DNA of 63,859 bases from Nitrospirota bacterium (GCA_016215155.1 JACRLQ010000019.1:1-63859); one strand, 5' to 3'. Shown: positions 41,691-51,722, numbered from the stretch's first letter. Numbers and translations: made by a program. Notes: generated by a model not told the origin, from the letters alone.

Positions 41691-42314
41691 CTATTTCTTC
41701 CCCTCCGGCTTTTTGCCTATATCGGCCTCGGCCACGGCTGAAAAAGTGGAAAGGGAAAAAGTTATGTTCAGGTTTGTCTGGGCCGGGGCCTTCCCCTTCT
41801 GGGCGCCGCCCAGCCTGAGGGTGGTGACATTCACTATCCTGTTGAGCTTCGTCAGGCTCGCGAGGAAATTACCCAGGTCGTGATATGTTCCGCCTACCAC
41901 GAAATCGCTCGGTATCTCATAGACAATCCCGCTTGAATGCATCGTCTTGGGCCTGGGTCTCCAGGATTTTATCTCCAGCCCCGCGGCGATGCTCATATCG
42001 GAGAACTGCTTAAGCAGGCCGGATATCTCTTTTTCTTCAGGCAGCAATTCCTTGAGTTCCTTAAGCCTCCCGAGAAGTTTTTCGTTCTCCCTGATCAGCA
42101 CATCGAGCTTTGCGACCTTCGCCTGATTTTCCGCGATCTTGTTGTTCTGCTCTCCGATCCTGACATCAAGGGCCTTGATCTCCTTCTGCCTGGGCATAAT
42201 GAAAATGATTATCACCGCTGCCGCCACGATAATTGCGGGCAGGACGGCGATTATTATCCTGGCGTACCCCGGCACGGTCTTCAGGTCGAGCTTAAGGTTC
42301 AGGGAGAGCGCCAT
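41691..42314 (-). CDS. pilO: Type IV pilus alignment protein PilO
   Basis: 207 residues: a short cytoplasmic N-terminus, one membrane helix (about 20-42), a coiled coil (about 50-95) and a ferredoxin-like periplasmic domain. LPEEKEISGLLKQFSDMSIAAGLEI and the GTYHDLGNFLASLTKLNRIVNV motif are typical of PilO. It pairs with PilN, whose gene ends one base upstream. Confidence 0.93.
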   Translation of the reverse strand: MALSLNLKLDLKTVPGYARIIIAVLPAIIVAAAVIIIFIMPRQKEIKALDVRIGEQNNKIAENQAKVAKLDVLIRENEKLLGRLKELKELLPEEKEISGLLKQFSDMSIAAGLEIKSWRPRPKTMHSSGIVYEIPSDFVVGGTYHDLGNFLASLTKLNRIVNVTTLRLGGAQKGKAPAQTNLNITFSLSTFSAVAEADIGKKPEGKK

Positions 42315-42315
42315 A

Positions 42316-42855
42316 TCAGCCGTTGACCTTCATTGACACGCTGAAATTATATACCGAGAACCCGCCGGCCTGGGCCTGCACCGATTCCTTGAGATACACA
42401 TCAGAAAAAAGCTTCGAGTTTTTGAGATTATTCACATAATTGACGACATCCGTATTGGTAAATGCGGTGCAGGCAATCCCGAGTTCAAGGCCCTTCAGGT
42501 CCAGGGAGATCAGCCATACCCCGTTTGGAAGCTGGGCGCTGATCTCATCAAGCACCTTTACCGGGATGGTCTTGCTCTTGCTGAGCTGCTCGATGATCTC
42601 CTTCCTGGTTTTGAAATCCTGGTTTCGCTTTTCGAAGTCAGCGACGTCCTTGATCTTTTTGTCGAGTTCCGCGATCTTGCTGTCATTTTCGGCGATCAGC
42701 TTTTTCCTGCCGTCGATCCTGGAATTAAAATAATAGATCAGATAGAGCATAAGCACCGTCGTAACCAGAGTTACCAGGACGGAGGCGACGACGAACATCG
42801 GGACCTGCTTGGCCTTCTTCTTCCTCTTGATGGGCAGCAGGTTGACTTTAATCAT
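42316..42855 (-). CDS. pilN: Type IV pilus assembly protein PilN
   Basis: 179 residues beginning MIKVNLLPIKRKKK, the NLLP motif that docks into PilM. One membrane helix (about 22-45), a coiled coil and a small periplasmic domain follow, with the typical LPNGVWLISL. Its start overlaps the pilM stop by four bases (ATGA). Confidence 0.94.
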   Translation of the reverse strand: MIKVNLLPIKRKKKAKQVPMFVVASVLVTLVTTVLMLYLIYYFNSRIDGRKKLIAENDSKIAELDKKIKDVADFEKRNQDFKTRKEIIEQLSKSKTIPVKVLDEISAQLPNGVWLISLDLKGLELGIACTAFTNTDVVNYVNNLKNSKLFSDVYLKESVQAQAGGFSVYNFSVSMKVNG

Positions 42856-43904
42856 CGGTCGCCCTGTTTTCTTAACGCCAGGCCTACGGCAATACCGAGT
42901 ATCGGGGCCACCTCTCCCAGATATGCCGAATCAATTTTTTTAGGGATTTTTATGTTTCTGAAAGGCTCCGCCACGGAAGTCTGGATCCCGGTTTTTTCGG
43001 CTATCATCTGGGCGAAGTTTCTTATCAGGGCGCCCCCCCCCGATAAGATGATTTCCGAAATCTCCTCATGCATTGTAGTGCTGCTGTAGTAATCCAGCGA
43101 CCGGGCGATCTCGCCCAGGATTTCGCCCGAGGCGGCCTCGATTACCGAACTGACCTGCTCGGGGGAGACGTTCTCTACGGACTCGCCGCGTTTTAACTTT
43201 TCGGCGTTTTCATATGAAACATTGAGCTCCCTCTGGATCGCCTCCGTATGCAGATTGGTCCCCAGGGAGCTGTCACGGGTAAATACCGAGACCCCACCCT
43301 TTAGAATGCTCATGTTGATCGTGCTGGCGCCCAGGTTGAGAAGGGCAACGTTCCTGTCGGTATCTATCTGGTAATTTGCGCCGTACATATTCTCAAGCGC
43401 GAAGGCATCAACATCGACAATGATGGGGTTCAACCCCGCTTCCTTGACTACTGAGATATATTCATTGATTACATCTTTTTTTACCGCCACAAGGATGACG
43501 TCCATCTGCCCCGGCTCTTCCTTGGGGCCGATTATCTGAAAGTCAAGGTCCACGTCCTCTATGTCAAACGGGACATACTGCTCCGCCTCAAACTTGATGG
43601 ACTCCTGGAGTTCCTCCTCCGACATCTCGGGCAGGGATATACGCTTGATTATGACGGATGAATGGCCGGAGACGGAAATAACGGTGTCTTTTGTCTTGGT
43701 ACCGGTTTTTTTGACCAGTTCTTTGATCGACTCGACGAGCCGGATGGAATCGATGATCGAACCGTCAACTATCAGTTCCTGGGGCAGCTGCGCGATATCA
43801 AAAAGTTCCAGCTCATAGCCGCCTTTTGATTCCTTGAGCTTTACGATTTTAATATAGCTCGAACCGATATCTAATCCTATTGAACCTTTCGCGCCAAAAA
43901 GCAT
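42852..43904 (-). CDS. pilM: Type IV pilus assembly protein PilM
   Basis: 350 residues, actin/FtsA fold, cytoplasmic. Nucleotide-binding motifs are IGLDIGSSYIKIV, ALLNLGASTINMSI and ILSGGGALIRNF. PilM binds the PilN N-terminus and ATP and forms the inner ring of the pilus machine. It is the first gene of pilMNOPQ. The 129-bp AT-rich upstream gap (43905-44033) has a minus-strand TTGACA at 43933-43938, but no convincing -10 box at the right spacing. Pilus motor ATPases and pilins are not in the window. Confidence 0.95.
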   Translation of the reverse strand: MLFGAKGSIGLDIGSSYIKIVKLKESKGGYELELFDIAQLPQELIVDGSIIDSIRLVESIKELVKKTGTKTKDTVISVSGHSSVIIKRISLPEMSEEELQESIKFEAEQYVPFDIEDVDLDFQIIGPKEEPGQMDVILVAVKKDVINEYISVVKEAGLNPIIVDVDAFALENMYGANYQIDTDRNVALLNLGASTINMSILKGGVSVFTRDSSLGTNLHTEAIQRELNVSYENAEKLKRGESVENVSPEQVSSVIEAASGEILGEIARSLDYYSSTTMHEEISEIILSGGGALIRNFAQMIAEKTGIQTSVAEPFRNIKIPKKIDSAYLGEVAPILGIAVGLALRKQGDR

Positions 43905-44033
43905 AGTTTATGATTTCAGAAAAAAATTATATTGTCAAGCAAATTCTGTAATACCTACCCATAATTAATACTGATATTTCATATAGTTGACCATGATTAT
44001 TTATGAAATTAGTTTAACAATCAAGGAATAAAC

Positions 44034-44915
44034 CTACAAGTTTAGGTTTCTCTCAACGTGTATAAACCCGGCCTCTATCCTTCCAATTCCGAACAAAGAA
44101 CCGTCCGGGCCTTTAAGTTTTACCGACTTAGTATCATGGCCCGGCATGCCCGGGCCGATTTGAATCTTCATTCCATTTCTGGCCCTGACATACTCCTCCG
44201 GGGACAGGACGATCCCGGCCAGTCCCGAAAGCGCATCGTCCGGTGAATAAACGGACAGGCCATCAGGAACAAGTTCACGCGAGACAAGGTCTTCAAGATC
44301 TAAAGAATACCTGCCGTCAAAAGGCCCTATTGCCGACCTTGACAGAGAGACCAGGTGCGCGCCCACTCCGAGTTTGTTCCCTATGTCATCGCAGAGGGTC
44401 CTTATATAGGTGCCTTTGGAACATGACACGCACAGATCTACATACGGCAGATCGATCTTGTGTATGTCCAACTGAAAAATTTCGACCTTCCTGGATTCCC
44501 TCTCTATCGAAATCCCCTTTCTGGCGAGGGTGTATAACGGCATGCCGGACATCTTTATCGCCGAATACATGGGGGGGACCTGCTCTATCTTACCCCTAAA
44601 CCCCATGACGGCCTCTTTTACCAGCTCGCCGGTTATAAAAGAAATGTCCTTCTTTTCGGTCACCTGTCCGTCTGAATCGTAGGTGTCCGTTTTTTCGCCG
44701 AGCTTTATTCTTGCCTCATACCGTTTGTCCATCTCCAGGAGAAACCGGGATATCTTGGTGGCCTCCCCGAGACAGACGAGCAGGACGCCCGTGGCGAGCG
44801 GATCGAGTGTCCCCGTGTGGCCGGCCTTCTTTTGTCCGAGGATCCGCTTGACCCTGGTAACGGCCTGCTGTGAGGTCATGCCGGAGGGTTTGTTGAGGTT
44901 AATGACGAGATTCAT
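44034..44915 (-). CDS. truB: tRNA pseudouridine-55 synthase TruB
   Basis: 293 residues. The catalytic motif HTGTLDPLATGVL contains the essential Asp near residue 39. NLNKPSGMTSQQAV at the start, RFxGxIEQVPPMYSAIK and the GTYIRTLCDDIG motif complete the family pattern, and a short PUA-like tail ends the protein. It modifies U55 in the T-arm of tRNAs. Last gene of infB-rbfA-nrnA-truB. Confidence 0.96.
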   Translation of the reverse strand: MNLVINLNKPSGMTSQQAVTRVKRILGQKKAGHTGTLDPLATGVLLVCLGEATKISRFLLEMDKRYEARIKLGEKTDTYDSDGQVTEKKDISFITGELVKEAVMGFRGKIEQVPPMYSAIKMSGMPLYTLARKGISIERESRKVEIFQLDIHKIDLPYVDLCVSCSKGTYIRTLCDDIGNKLGVGAHLVSLSRSAIGPFDGRYSLDLEDLVSRELVPDGLSVYSPDDALSGLAGIVLSPEEYVRARNGMKIQIGPGMPGHDTKSVKLKGPDGSLFGIGRIEAGFIHVERNLNL

Positions 44916-44927
44916 GGCAAGGTCCTG

Positions 44928-44975
44928 AATAACGCCCCTCGCTCCCCTCTTAATTTAAGAGGGGATGGGGGAGTT
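44928..44975. repeat. C/G-rich intergenic repeat between truB and nrnA
   Basis: AACGCCCCTCGCTCCCCTCTTA, then AAGAGGGGATGGGGGAGTTA, an imperfect palindrome with ends like those at 25023-25158. It is the only sequence between truB and nrnA, so it is transcribed within the operon. Confidence 0.75.
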
Positions 44976-45936
44976 AAGTCTTTTTGTCTCCTTCCAGCTT
45001 TCTGACCGCCTGCAGCAGCGCTCTTCTGACGCATGCGAAGTCCCCCTCAGTCTTGTACCCCGCGGCATTTCTGTGACCGCCCCCGCCGAAGGTCTCAGCG
45101 ATCGCGGCGACATTTACCGCCCCCTTGGCCCTTAGACTCGCCTTCCACTGGTTTCCGCCCAGCTCCCGGAACATCGCCGACATTTTGACCGAATCTATCT
45201 TTCTGGGGAAATTGGAAAACTGTTCCGTGTCCTCAGGTTTTGTCCCGGTCTTCCTGAACATTTCCCTGGTGACCCGGGTTATCGCGATGCCGTTTTTTTT
45301 CTCAAGGGTGTTCATGGACAGCAGAAACAGCCTGAATCTTTTATAATCCCATGTCTCGTATAGGCTCTCCGCAATCACATTAGGCTCGGCGCCCGCTTTT
45401 ACGAGTTCAGCGGAGGCCGTAAGGACCCCGGCGGTCGTATTGCTGTATCTGAACGTGCCTGTGTCGACCGATATCGCGGTATAAAGGTTCTCCGCCATGT
45501 CCCGGGTAAGCGCGACCCCAAGGGCTTTTATGAGATAGTGGATAAGCAGCCCGGTGGCGGCGGCATCTTTTCTTATCCATCGTATATCGCCGAAGTCACT
45601 TTCAGTTTCATGATGATCGATCACGATCGACGACCTGAAGCTGAAGCCTTCCAACCCTGCCCTGTCAGGGGCATTGCAGTCAAGCAGGACGAGAACGGGG
45701 TCTGACTTCAGCATATTCCTGATATCAGTCCTGAACTTCCCGTGCCCGGGCATAAAGCGGTAGATCTTCGGCACGGGGTCACGGTCATAGACAAGGACCT
45801 TCTTGCCTATCGCCTCCAGGGCGCAGGCAAGGGCGACGGAAGAACCGATCGCGTCCCCGTCAGGGTTGATATGCGTCGCGATCAGAAACCGGGCGTCTCG
45901 CCGGAATGCCGAGAGGACCTTACCGGGGGTCTTCAT
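44974..45936 (-). CDS. nrnA: DHH/DHHA1 phosphoesterase, NrnA-type oligoribonuclease/pAp phosphatase
   Basis: 320 residues. DHH motifs: THINPDGDAIGSSVAL, LLDCNAPDRAG and the signature VIDHHETES. The DHHA1 domain ends with FGGGGHRNAAGY. NrnA degrades nanoRNAs and dephosphorylates pAp using Mn ions. It overlaps rbfA by 17 bases, the common order rbfA-nrnA-truB. Confidence 0.94.
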   Translation of the reverse strand: MKTPGKVLSAFRRDARFLIATHINPDGDAIGSSVALACALEAIGKKVLVYDRDPVPKIYRFMPGHGKFRTDIRNMLKSDPVLVLLDCNAPDRAGLEGFSFRSSIVIDHHETESDFGDIRWIRKDAAATGLLIHYLIKALGVALTRDMAENLYTAISVDTGTFRYSNTTAGVLTASAELVKAGAEPNVIAESLYETWDYKRFRLFLLSMNTLEKKNGIAITRVTREMFRKTGTKPEDTEQFSNFPRKIDSVKMSAMFRELGGNQWKASLRAKGAVNVAAIAETFGGGGHRNAAGYKTEGDFACVRRALLQAVRKLEGDKKT

Positions 45937-46279
45937 CCTTCTCCCTTATCTCCTTAAGGATCTTGTCGATCTTGAAACCGTAGTCGATAGACGAGTCAAG
46001 CCTGAACTCCAGATGCGGGATGAACTTCATCCTGAGCCTCTTCGTCAATATAGAGCGCATAAAGGCCCTGGACGAATTAAGGGCCGCAAGAGTCTCCTCC
46101 CGCTGCTCTTCTTTTAGGATGCTTACGAATATCCTTGCGGATTTAAGGTCCGGAGACAGGTCAACCCCCGTGACGGTCACAAAGCCGATCCTGGGGTCTT
46201 TTAATTTGTACATGATTATTTCAGCGATCTCTTCCCTTATGAGGTCACCGACCCTCTGGGAACGCTTATATGGAAGCAT
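45920..46279 (-). CDS. rbfA: Ribosome-binding factor A
   Basis: 119 residues with a KH-type fold. Typical motifs are SQRVGDLIREEIAEII, DPRIGFVTVTGVDLSPDLKSA and LRMKFIPHLEFRLD. It assists 30S maturation near the 16S 5' end. It lies 245 bp downstream of infB, separated by repeat sequence. Confidence 0.95.
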   Translation of the reverse strand: MLPYKRSQRVGDLIREEIAEIIMYKLKDPRIGFVTVTGVDLSPDLKSARIFVSILKEEQREETLAALNSSRAFMRSILTKRLRMKFIPHLEFRLDSSIDYGFKIDKILKEIREKDEDPR

Positions 46280-46365
46280 ATGTCACCTCACGTGGTCCTC
46301 CTCTTTAAAGGATTGGGAGAGGAGAACAAAAATGCCGTTTTGAAACAGGATATATATTCATCAGC

Positions 46366-46480
46366 AAATCTCCCCTTACCCCTTTTTTCCTAAGAGGGGA
46401 TCTTTCCCTCCCTTAGGCAAAGGGAGTTTACCCGCCTCTGGCGGCGCCGAAGGCGACCAGGGGTCAGGAGGGATTTTTCA
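46366..46480. repeat. Cluster of degenerate C/G-rich repeats
   Basis: CCTTTTTTCCTAAGAGGGG, then CCCTCCCTTAGGCAAAGGGAG and CGCCTCTGGCGGCGCCGAAGGCG, ending GGTCAGGAGGGATTTTT. It contains several short inverted repeats and occupies the infB-rbfA gap (46280-46524). Confidence 0.55.
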
Positions 46481-46524
46481 ATCTATTTCGTTACTATGAA
46501 ACCGTCGGGGAATTACTGTCAGTA

Positions 46525-48285
46525 TCAGAGTTTTGAGGCTATCTTCTCGATGATATAGTTTTCAAGTATATCGCCCACCTTGATATCATTGAAGTTCTCG
46601 ATCAATATACCGCACTCGTATCCGGTCTGGACCTCTTTGACATCATCCTTGAACCTTTTTAAGGTGGCAAGCTTTCCCTCATAGGCTACCACGTTGTCCC
46701 TGAGCACCCTTATTCCGTCGCAAGCCCTGGACATGTATCCGTCTATAACATATGCGCCGGCGATGGTGCCCAGCCTGGACACGGGGAAAAGCTGTCTCAC
46801 CTCGGCCCTGCCCAGCACTTTTTCCTTGAGCGTGGGGGCAAGCATGCCCTCAAGGGCCTTCTTTACGTCTTCTATCGCCTCATATATGACATTGTAAAGT
46901 CTTATGTCAACGCCCTCTTTTTCAGCCGTCTGAAGCGCCTTGGTTTCGGGCCTTACACTAAACCCTATTATTATCGCGTTGGACGCGGTAGCGAGCATTA
47001 CGTCCGACTCATTTATGCCGCCTACCGAAGTATGGATGACCCTGACCTTGACCTCGGGATGTGTTATATTTTCGAAGGCGTCCTTTATGGCCTCGACCGA
47101 ACCCTGGACATCACCCTTGATGATTATGTTCAACTCCCTGATCTGGCCTTCCTGTATCTTTGTGTAGAGCTCATCGAGGGTAAGTTTTTTTGCCTTCGCG
47201 ATCTCCAGAGAGCGGTGCTTCTGGAACCTCGTAAGGGCGATCTGCCGGGCCCTTTTTTCGTCCTCTACAACGACAAAGGTGTCGCCCGCCGAGGGGACCT
47301 CGGAGAACCCGATGACCTCGACCGGTGTCGATGGCCCCGCGACCTGAATTCTCTTTCCGATATCATCGATCAGCGCCCTGACCTTGCCCACGTGGACCCC
47401 TGAGAGTAACGCGTCGCCTACTTTCAGTGTGCCGTTTTGGACCAGGAGGGTGGCCACCGGGCCTCTCCCCTTGTCAAGCTTTGCCTCAACGACAGTGCCC
47501 TTTGCCTCTTTATCAAAATTGGCCTTGAGCTCCATCATCTCGGCCTGAAGCAGGATCATCTCAAGCAGATGCTCGATACCCATGCGTTTTTTTGCCGATA
47601 CCTCCACAAAGATATCATGCCCGCCCCACTCCTCGGAGATTATACCGTGTTCGGCGAGTTCACTCTTGACCTTGGCGGGGTTTGCGTCCGGTTTGTCGAT
47701 TTTATTGACTGCCACGATTATGGGAACAGCGGCGGCCTTCGCATGGTTTATGGCCTCAACGGTCTGGGGCATCACCCCGTCGTCGGCGGCCACAACCAGC
47801 ACCACGATGTCAGTGATCTTGGCCCCTCTTGCCCTCATCGCGGTAAAGGCCTCGTGACCGGGGGTGTCGAGAAATACTATGTCTTTGCCGTGCAGGTTTA
47901 TCTTGTAGGCGCCTATGTGCTGGGTTATCCCGCCGGCCTCCGTCTCAGTGACCTTCGTCTCTCTTATGGCATCAAGCAGAGAGGTCTTTCCATGGTCGAC
48001 ATGGCCCATGATCGTCACTACCGGGGCCCTGTGTTTGAGGAAGCTGGTATCGTCCTTGATCTCTTCGACCACCGTTTCATCCTCGACGGAAGCAAGCTCG
48101 AGCTTGATCCCGAAACTCTCGGCGACCAACAAAGCGGCATCCGTGTCGACCGGCTGATTTATGGTGGGCATATATCCCAATTCCATAAATTTCTTTATGA
48201 CATCGGAGAATTTAAGACCGATAAGTTCGGAGAACTCCTTTACCGTAGTGCCTTCCCTGAGCTTCAGGGTCTTTTTCCTCGGCAT
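46525..48285 (-). CDS. infB: Translation initiation factor IF-2, GTPase and C-terminal part
   Basis: 586 residues read from ATG 48285, but family sequence (a Gly/Arg-rich linker [13 protein letters not shown]) continues upstream in the same frame, so this is not a natural N-terminus. The IF2 N2-type domain [20 protein letters not shown] leads to the G domain ([21 protein letters not shown]), domain II and the C1/C2 domains that bind fMet-tRNA. The N-terminal part is encoded at 48357-48929 in another frame. No Shine-Dalgarno lies near 48285. The normally adjacent nusA is absent; a divergent rpmB lies upstream instead. Confidence 0.9.
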   Translation of the reverse strand: MPRKKTLKLREGTTVKEFSELIGLKFSDVIKKFMELGYMPTINQPVDTDAALLVAESFGIKLELASVEDETVVEEIKDDTSFLKHRAPVVTIMGHVDHGKTSLLDAIRETKVTETEAGGITQHIGAYKINLHGKDIVFLDTPGHEAFTAMRARGAKITDIVVLVVAADDGVMPQTVEAINHAKAAAVPIIVAVNKIDKPDANPAKVKSELAEHGIISEEWGGHDIFVEVSAKKRMGIEHLLEMILLQAEMMELKANFDKEAKGTVVEAKLDKGRGPVATLLVQNGTLKVGDALLSGVHVGKVRALIDDIGKRIQVAGPSTPVEVIGFSEVPSAGDTFVVVEDEKRARQIALTRFQKHRSLEIAKAKKLTLDELYTKIQEGQIRELNIIIKGDVQGSVEAIKDAFENITHPEVKVRVIHTSVGGINESDVMLATASNAIIIGFSVRPETKALQTAEKEGVDIRLYNVIYEAIEDVKKALEGMLAPTLKEKVLGRAEVRQLFPVSRLGTIAGAYVIDGYMSRACDGIRVLRDNVVAYEGKLATLKRFKDDVKEVQTGYECGILIENFNDIKVGDILENYIIEKIASKL

Positions 48286-48356
48286 CGTCGAAAGCGGCTG
48301 TGACTTCTGGTCCTGCCTGAAAGGCCCTCTTCCCCTGTCCCCCCGTCTGCCGCCTC

Positions 48357-48929
48357 TTATATCATGGGAAACTTCTCGATCTTTTCAGCCTCGGCGTCTT
48401 TTTTGAATTTATCGGGCACCTCAATGCCCTCTTCAGCCTCGGCCCCGGGTGCCCCGGCCGCATCAAGGCTGTCGGAGACGGCGGCGTTCGAATCAGTCAC
48501 CGCCTCGTCGGGTTCAGCGGCACTTTCAGGGACCTCAACGGTCGCCGGCGTCCCAGGGGCGGTTACCGCGGCCTTTTTCTCCGGCTCGACCTGTGCCTTT
48601 TTTTCATGGGCTGCGCCGGTTGGGATCTTAACGTCAGCGGCCGGTTTGAGGGCCTCTTCCCGCGGCGCATGTGAAGCGGCCTTTTCCGTCCTGGGCTGTT
48701 CCTTCTTTTTTTGCGCGGCGGCGGACGGCGATTTTCCCTCTGGAGTTTGGGCCGGACCGGCGTGGACCACCGGCGCGGAAAGCGCCTTTATTATCCTGTC
48801 GGCAATGTCCTGGTCTATGCCTGAGGCGGGGGTCTTTCCCCCGACTCCAAGCCTTGAGAGTTCATCGAGGATGTCCTTGCTCTGCCTGTTGAGCTGCTTT
48901 GCTAATTCGTATATTCTCACTTTAGACAT
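48357..48929 (-). CDS. infB: Translation initiation factor IF-2, N-terminal part (frame interrupted)
   Basis: 190 residues: an IF2_N domain ([20 protein letters not shown]...) and a long Ala/Pro/Glu linker, ending at TAA (48357-48359) right after EKIEKFPMI. One extra G in the plus-strand GGG run at 48366-48368 (CCC on the coding strand) would give [13 protein letters not shown] and join this part to the 46525-48285 frame, for a protein of about 800 residues, a normal IF-2 length. So either a one-base indel error or a real frameshift splits the gene. Confidence 0.88.
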   Translation of the reverse strand: MSKVRIYELAKQLNRQSKDILDELSRLGVGGKTPASGIDQDIADRIIKALSAPVVHAGPAQTPEGKSPSAAAQKKKEQPRTEKAASHAPREEALKPAADVKIPTGAAHEKKAQVEPEKKAAVTAPGTPATVEVPESAAEPDEAVTDSNAAVSDSLDAAGAPGAEAEEGIEVPDKFKKDAEAEKIEKFPMI

Positions 48930-48983
48930 TTATATCCTTATCCCGGCTTTTGGCATTGTATTTTATAAAAGTGCTGTATGATC

Positions 48984-49012
48984 TTGTATCAAGTATCCTG
49001 AAATGTTATCAT
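48984..49012 (+). promoter_or_regulatory. Putative sigma70 promoter of rpmB
   Basis: TTGTAT (48984-48989), a 17-bp spacer and TATCAT (49007-49012), about 43 bp before the rpmB ATG; the gene also has a strong AAAGGAGGT ribosome site (about 49039-49047). Confidence 0.55.
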
Positions 49013-49054
49013 AAATGACCCATTTTATGCAATTCTGAAAGGAGGTACGAAATA

Positions 49055-49243
49055 ATGGCGAGCTGTATTACATGTGGAAAAAAGAAGACTGTAGGCAATA
49101 ACGTCAGTCATGCAAATAACAAGACGAAAAGACGCATCATGCCAAACCTTCAGCGCACGAAGATTGAAACCGCTCACGGAAACAGGCGGGCCTATGTCTG
49201 CACAAGATGTCTCAGGTCAGGAGCAGTCAAAAAGGTCGTCTGA
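49055..49243 (+). CDS. rpmB: 50S ribosomal protein L28 (zinc-type)
   Basis: 62 residues: [31 protein letters not shown] and the C-terminal [11 protein letters not shown]. Both CxxC pairs (Cys4/Cys7 and CTRC) are present, so it is the C+ form expected to bind zinc; zinc-free paralogues replace these in some bacteria under zinc starvation. It is followed by the DUF721 gene, sharing TGATG. Confidence 0.95.
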   Translation: MASCITCGKKKTVGNNVSHANNKTKRRIMPNLQRTKIETAHGNRRAYVCTRCLRSGAVKKVV

Positions 49244-49698
49244 TGGACAGGGCGGAATCCCTTCTTGCCCCGATACTGAAGCGCCTGGGCATTGATGAAG
49301 ATGTCCGCCTCCTTCGTATAAGAAAAGACTGGCCCGGCATTTTCGACAGGCCCCTTGCAACTCATATGTCACCCTCAAGGCTGCTTGAGGGTGAACTTTT
49401 ATTGAACGTAGCTTCCCCTATCTGGATGCAGCAGCTCAGTTTCTCAAAAAATGAGATATTGGACAAGCTAAGAAAGTATGGCGTCAGAGACCTTCGCCTG
49501 AGGGTGGGCAAAGTCTCATGGAAGAAGGATGAACTCAAAGATCCGGAGATGTCCCGTCAGGTTGAACTCGGGGCTGAAGACGCCGAATTTCTTGATCAGC
49601 TCATATCAGGCATACACGACGACGAACTCAAAGAAACGATAAGGACCGTAGCGAAAAAATCGCTTTCCGCAAAAAGACGCAGGACAGGGCGGCACTAG
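49243..49698 (+). CDS. DUF721 (DciA-like) protein
   Basis: 151 residues from ATG 49243, overlapping the rpmB stop by one base (TGATG), with AAAAGG upstream. The DUF721 domain (about 1-95) shows LAPILKRLG, RKDWPGIFDRPLATHMSPSRL and EGELLLNVASPIWMQQLSF. DciA proteins of this family load the replicative helicase in many bacteria lacking DnaC; for this copy the role is inferred from the family. The C-terminal third is charged and probably disordered. Confidence 0.87.
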   Translation: MDRAESLLAPILKRLGIDEDVRLLRIRKDWPGIFDRPLATHMSPSRLLEGELLLNVASPIWMQQLSFSKNEILDKLRKYGVRDLRLRVGKVSWKKDELKDPEMSRQVELGAEDAEFLDQLISGIHDDELKETIRTVAKKSLSAKRRRTGRH

Positions 49699-49718
49699 TC
49701 TGGTATTTTGAAAAGATT

Positions 49719-49785
49719 GTCATTTCGACCAAAGGGAGAAATCTGATTATTTAACACAAGATTTCTCACTGCGTTCGAAATGACA
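49719..49785. repeat. Inverted repeat (GTCATTTCGA...AGAAATCT type)
   Basis: TGTCATTTCGACCAAAGGGAG..AAATCT (49719-49744) is mirrored by AGATTTCTCACTGCGTTCGAAATGACA (49759-49785). A palindromic intergenic element in the convergent gap between DUF721 and clpX; it could also end transcription from either side. Confidence 0.8.
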
Positions 49786-49812
49786 TAGCAAAAATCTCGG
49801 TGAAGCGGTGTG

Positions 49813-51054
49813 CTACGCCGACTCAGCCTGTTTTTCGTATATAAGGATCGGCTTTTCCCTCTTGACGACCGTATCTTCGGTTATCAGGCATTCCTTTATG
49901 CCCTTTTGAGAAGGTATCTCGTACATGACGTCGAGCATTATCTCCTCGAGGATCGCCCTCAGTCCGCGTGCTCCGGACTTGCGCTGGACCGCTCTTTTTG
50001 CTATCGCGGAAAGGGAGCCTTCGGTGAACTTGAGCCTTACGTTATCAAAAGACAACAGTTTCTGGTACTGTTTCACCAGGGCGTTTTTGGGTTCGACGAG
50101 TATCTTCACAAGAGATGCCTCATCAAGTTCTTCAAGAGAGGCAAATACCGGGAGCCTCCCGACAAATTCAGGGATAAGGCCGTATTTCATCAGGTCTTCC
50201 GGCTCCGTTGTGCCCAGTATCTCCCCGATCTTCCTTTCGGATTTGCTTATGAGATTCGTTCCGAACCCTACCGTTTTCTTCCCTTTTCTCTGCTCGATGA
50301 TCGCGTCAAGGCCTATAAAGGCCCCACCGCAGATGAACAGTATGTTCGTGGTGTCCACCTGGATAAAGTCCTGCTGAGGGTGTTTCCTTCCTCCCTGGGG
50401 GGGGATGTTCGCTATTGTCCCCTCTATAATCTTCAGAAGGGCCTGCTGCACGCCCTCCCCCGAGACATCACGCGTAATGGAAGGGTTGTCGGCCTTTCTG
50501 CTTATCTTGTCGATCTCATCGATGTATACAATGCCTCTTTGGGCCTTCTCGACGTCATATTCAGCGGACTGCAGAAGCTTAAGGATTATATTTTCGACGT
50601 CCTCGCCCACATAACCGGCCTCGGTGAGGGTCGTCGCGTCGGCAATCGTAAAGGGGACATCGAGGATCCTGGCGAGGGTCTGCGCAAGGAGCGTCTTCCC
50701 CGTGCCGGTCGGCCCTATCAGAAGTATGTTGCTCTTTTGGAGTTCGACGTCCGACTCCGAAGGGTTATAGATCCTCTTGTAGTGGTTATGTACCGCGACG
50801 GAAAGTATCCGTTTCGCCCTGTCCTGCCCTATGACAAAATCGTTCAGAACGCCGTGTATCTCCCTCGGTGTAGGGAGTTTTGGAAACGCCCCCTTGCCGG
50901 AGTCCACATAGAGTTCGTCCGCAATGATCTCATTGCAGAGTTCTATACATTCGTTACAGATATAAACCGTAGGCCCTGCTATAAGCTTCCTGACTTCCTC
51001 CTGGCCCTTGCCGCAGAAAGAACATTTCAGCAATTCCTCATCTTTTTTTGCCAT
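49813..51054 (-). CDS. clpX: ATP-dependent Clp protease ATP-binding subunit ClpX
   Basis: 413 residues. The N-terminal zinc-binding domain has CSFCGKGQ...CNECIELC. The AAA+ module shows Walker [13 protein letters not shown], Walker [10 protein letters not shown], the pore loop GYVGED and the [11 protein letters not shown] sensor region. It unfolds substrates for ClpP, whose gene precedes it by 73 bp on the same strand. Order tig-clpP-clpX is conserved widely. Confidence 0.97.
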   Translation of the reverse strand: MAKKDEELLKCSFCGKGQEEVRKLIAGPTVYICNECIELCNEIIADELYVDSGKGAFPKLPTPREIHGVLNDFVIGQDRAKRILSVAVHNHYKRIYNPSESDVELQKSNILLIGPTGTGKTLLAQTLARILDVPFTIADATTLTEAGYVGEDVENIILKLLQSAEYDVEKAQRGIVYIDEIDKISRKADNPSITRDVSGEGVQQALLKIIEGTIANIPPQGGRKHPQQDFIQVDTTNILFICGGAFIGLDAIIEQRKGKKTVGFGTNLISKSERKIGEILGTTEPEDLMKYGLIPEFVGRLPVFASLEELDEASLVKILVEPKNALVKQYQKLLSFDNVRLKFTEGSLSAIAKRAVQRKSGARGLRAILEEIMLDVMYEIPSQKGIKECLITEDTVVKREKPILIYEKQAESA

Positions 51055-51127
51055 TTAATCCTCCGTATCAAAAGACCCGGACTTCATCGGGTCCGGATCA
51101 GAAAACAGCTCGACTTGCCCTTCCGCG

Positions 51128-51721
51128 TTACACTACCTTTTTGACCGTTCTTATGACGTCATCCACCAGGCCGTATGCCTTTGCCTCGTCGCCCGACATG
51201 AAGAAATCCCTGTCAGTATCGGCCTGTACCTTATCTATCGGCTGACCTGTGTGTTTTGCTATTATCTGGTTGAGATTTTCCTTAAGCCTGAGGATCTCTC
51301 TGGCATGGATTTCTATATCCGTCGCCTGGCCGGAGAACCCTCCCATCGGCTGATGCATCATTATCCGGGAGTTCGGCAGCGAGAACCTCTTGCCCTTTGT
51401 CCCCGCTGTAAGCAGCAGCGCGCCCATGCTCGCGGCCTGTCCGATGCAGTAGGTGCAGATATCGGGCTTCACGTACTGCATCGTATCATATATCGCGAGC
51501 CCTGAAGACACGACCCCTCCAGGGGAATTTACATACAGGTGAATGTCCTTGTCAGGGTCTTCCGTCTGCAGAAAAAGTATCTGGGCGATGACAGTATTGG
51601 CAACGTAGTCATCGATCGGGCTGCCCAAAAATATTATCCTGTCTTTAAGGAGCCTCGAATAAATATCATAGGCCCTTTCCGACCTTCCGGTCTGCTCTAT
51701 AACGATAGGAATTACGCTCAT
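51128..51721 (-). CDS. clpP: ATP-dependent Clp protease proteolytic subunit ClpP
   Basis: 197 residues. Catalytic Ser in [11 protein letters not shown], His in [10 protein letters not shown], and Asp in the later DTDRDFFM region. N-terminal [32 protein letters not shown] is typical. Forms the tetradecameric protease chamber with ClpX. It starts one base after the tig stop. Confidence 0.97.
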   Translation of the reverse strand: MSVIPIVIEQTGRSERAYDIYSRLLKDRIIFLGSPIDDYVANTVIAQILFLQTEDPDKDIHLYVNSPGGVVSSGLAIYDTMQYVKPDICTYCIGQAASMGALLLTAGTKGKRFSLPNSRIMMHQPMGGFSGQATDIEIHAREILRLKENLNQIIAKHTGQPIDKVQADTDRDFFMSGDEAKAYGLVDDVIRTVKKVV

Positions 51722-51722
51722 T

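Noticed and set aside
43933-43960. TTGACA box upstream of pilM as a full sigma70 or sigma54 promoter
   Set aside because: No -10 box at 16-18 bp, and the GG-N10-GC core of sigma54 sites is not met.
47437-48303. Plus-strand open frame opposite infB, and similar long ones opposite clpX, tig and yidC
   Set aside because: No recognisable domains; IF-2, ClpX, Tig and YidC motifs fix the minus strand as coding.
48340-48380. Programmed -1 ribosomal frameshift in infB
   Set aside because: The site lacks an X-XXY-YYZ heptamer, and no clear downstream pseudoknot was seen; an indel is simpler.
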